From contig CAKSNY010000005.1 in the NCBI GenBank assembly GCA_934476455.1, forward strand, positions 35,381 to 99,380: a stretch of DNA of 64,000 nt, read 5' to 3'. This stretch comes from an uncultured Clostridia bacterium. GTDB taxonomy: Bacteria; Bacillota; Clostridia; UMGS1883. Each line of letters opens with the position of its first letter. Position 1 is the first letter of the stretch. Shown in pieces: positions 63,043 to 64,000 of this stretch. Below the pieces are notes generated by a model that did no database searches, was not told the origin of the DNA, and worked only from the letters and a program-made list of their open reading frames with translations. A program made the position numbers and the translations under genes.

Positions 63043-63957
63043 ATGAACTTTACAGCTCAGGACGTTAAAGAGTTAAGAGAAAAGACCGGCTGCGGAATGA
63101 TGGACTGCAAAAAGGCGCTTTCCGCAAGTGACGGCGATATGGAAAAAGCTATTGAATTTCTCCGCGAGAAAGGGCTTGCTTCCGCTGCAAAGAAGGCGGG
63201 AAGAATAGCCTCCGAAGGTCTTGTTGACGTTATTATAGACGGCAACGTAGGCGCAGTGCTTGAAGTAAACAGCGAAACAGACTTTGTTGCAAAAAATGCG
63301 GAATTTCAGGGCTTTGTTGCTAACCTTACAAAGCAGATTATTGCAGAAAATCCCACAGATGTTGACGCGTTTTTGGCATCTGCTTATGCGGCTAACCCCA
63401 CACAAACCGTTAAGGACGCACTTAACGAAAAGATTGCAACAATCGGCGAGAATATGAATATCCGCCGTTTCGGTCGTTTTGAAGGAACGCTTGTAGGTTA
63501 TATCCACGGCGGCGGCAGAATAGGCGTACTTGTTAAGTTTAACCTCGGCGATGAGAAGGTGGCTGATACTGACGAGTTTAAGGCTTATGCAAAGGACATT
63601 GCAATGCAGGTTGCAGCTGCATATCCGCAGTATACAAGGGCTTCCGATGTTCCCGCAGAAGTTTTGGATAAGGAAAAAGAAATTCTTACGGCACAAGCTG
63701 TTAATGAGGGTAAGCCCGCAGCAATTGCCGAGAAGATGGTTGCCGGCAGAATTAAAAAATATTATAAGGAGTTCTGCCTTGTAGAACAGCCGTTTATAAA
63801 AGACCCCGATAAGAGCGTAACCGCTTATACGGAAGAAGTTGCAAAGGCGCTCGGCACAACAATTGAAATTGTTGATTATATCCGTCTTGAAAAGGGCGAG
63901 GGTCTTGAAAAGAAAGAAGAAAACTTCGCTGACGAAGTTGCTTCTATGATTAAGTAA
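63043..63957 (+). CDS. tsf: Translation elongation factor Ts
   Basis: 304 residues. The N-terminal UBA-like domain (1-55, KELREKTGCGMMDCKKAL) and the core with SETDFVAKN and YIHGGGRIGVLV define EF-Ts, the nucleotide exchange factor for EF-Tu. GGGAGG precedes the ATG. Length is typical. Second gene of the rpsB-tsf operon. Confidence 0.98.
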   Translation: MNFTAQDVKELREKTGCGMMDCKKALSASDGDMEKAIEFLREKGLASAAKKAGRIASEGLVDVIIDGNVGAVLEVNSETDFVAKNAEFQGFVANLTKQIIAENPTDVDAFLASAYAANPTQTVKDALNEKIATIGENMNIRRFGRFEGTLVGYIHGGGRIGVLVKFNLGDEKVADTDEFKAYAKDIAMQVAAAYPQYTRASDVPAEVLDKEKEILTAQAVNEGKPAAIAEKMVAGRIKKYYKEFCLVEQPFIKDPDKSVTAYTEEVAKALGTTIEIVDYIRLEKGEGLEKKEENFADEVASMIK

Positions 63958-64000
63958 TTTTTGGCTTTTTGCCAACAGTAAAAAGGATTGGTGCGGCAGC

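Noticed and set aside
63073..63975. Long open frame on the minus strand opposite tsf (300 codons)
   Set aside because: It is antisense to a certain EF-Ts gene, has no ribosome site and a Cys/Leu/Asn-rich composition typical of an antisense shadow.

Overview
The window looks like a chromosome segment of an endospore-forming, Gram-positive member of the Clostridia. The evidence is the sporulation genes (yunB, a spoVB-type flippase), strong GGAGG ribosome binding sites, HPr, and abundant S-layer-homology (SLH) proteins. The carbohydrate genes suggest a pectin or plant-polysaccharide degrader. A Monoglobus-like gut lineage would fit, but this is inference only.

Layout: (1) 1-16.9 kb is a pectin utilisation locus. 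It holds a secreted multidomain PL2-type pectate lyase, a cytoplasmic GH105 unsaturated uronyl hydrolase, an SLH protein, an LplABC-type sugar ABC transporter split into two transcription units, a membrane-spanning AraC/YesN-type regulator, a cytoplasmic TIM-barrel glycosidase with a DMT transporter, and a decayed GH109-type gene. Four copies of one bipartite sequence sit at the -35 regions of four promoters and tie these genes into one regulon. (2) 17.2-24.75 kb is AT-rich and holds a small integrative element inserted in the 3' end of tRNA-Lys. It has 47-bp att repeats, paired arm-type repeats at both ends, integrase, excisionase, an XRE regulator, a catalytically dead serine-recombinase-like protein and two cargo membrane proteins. 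The C-terminal part of an older integrase lies just outside attL, indicating tandem accretion. (3) 24.7-25.2 kb is a five-tRNA operon (Gly-Arg-His-Gln-Lys). (4) 25.2-32.4 kb carries housekeeping genes: three tandem M42 peptidases (one with every metal ligand lost), murD, a flavoprotein, a ComEC-like metallo-beta-lactamase lipoprotein, HPr and yunB. (5) 32.4-53 kb is a ~20-kb minus-strand operon for a surface polysaccharide-utilisation system: SLH/CBM proteins, an ABC transporter, a repeat-rich secreted protein, an SGNH esterase, a TIM-barrel hydrolase and an SLH-anchored beta-helix hydrolase. It is preceded by three helically phased GGTTTAAA repeats and transcribed divergently from an EamA transporter plus a second AraC/YesN-type sensor-regulator. 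(6) 56.7-64 kb holds a GT14 glycosyltransferase with an XRE regulator, asnA, the CCA-adding enzyme, a SpoVB-like flippase, and rpsB-tsf with a structured leader.

In the proposed workflow, surface lyases and esterases depolymerise and deacetylate pectic polymer, lipoprotein-dependent ABC importers bring in oligosaccharides, and GH105 and the TIM-barrel enzymes finish digestion in the cytoplasm. Each locus is switched on by its own membrane-bound AraC-type sensor. Functional assignments rest on motifs read by eye; no database search was possible.
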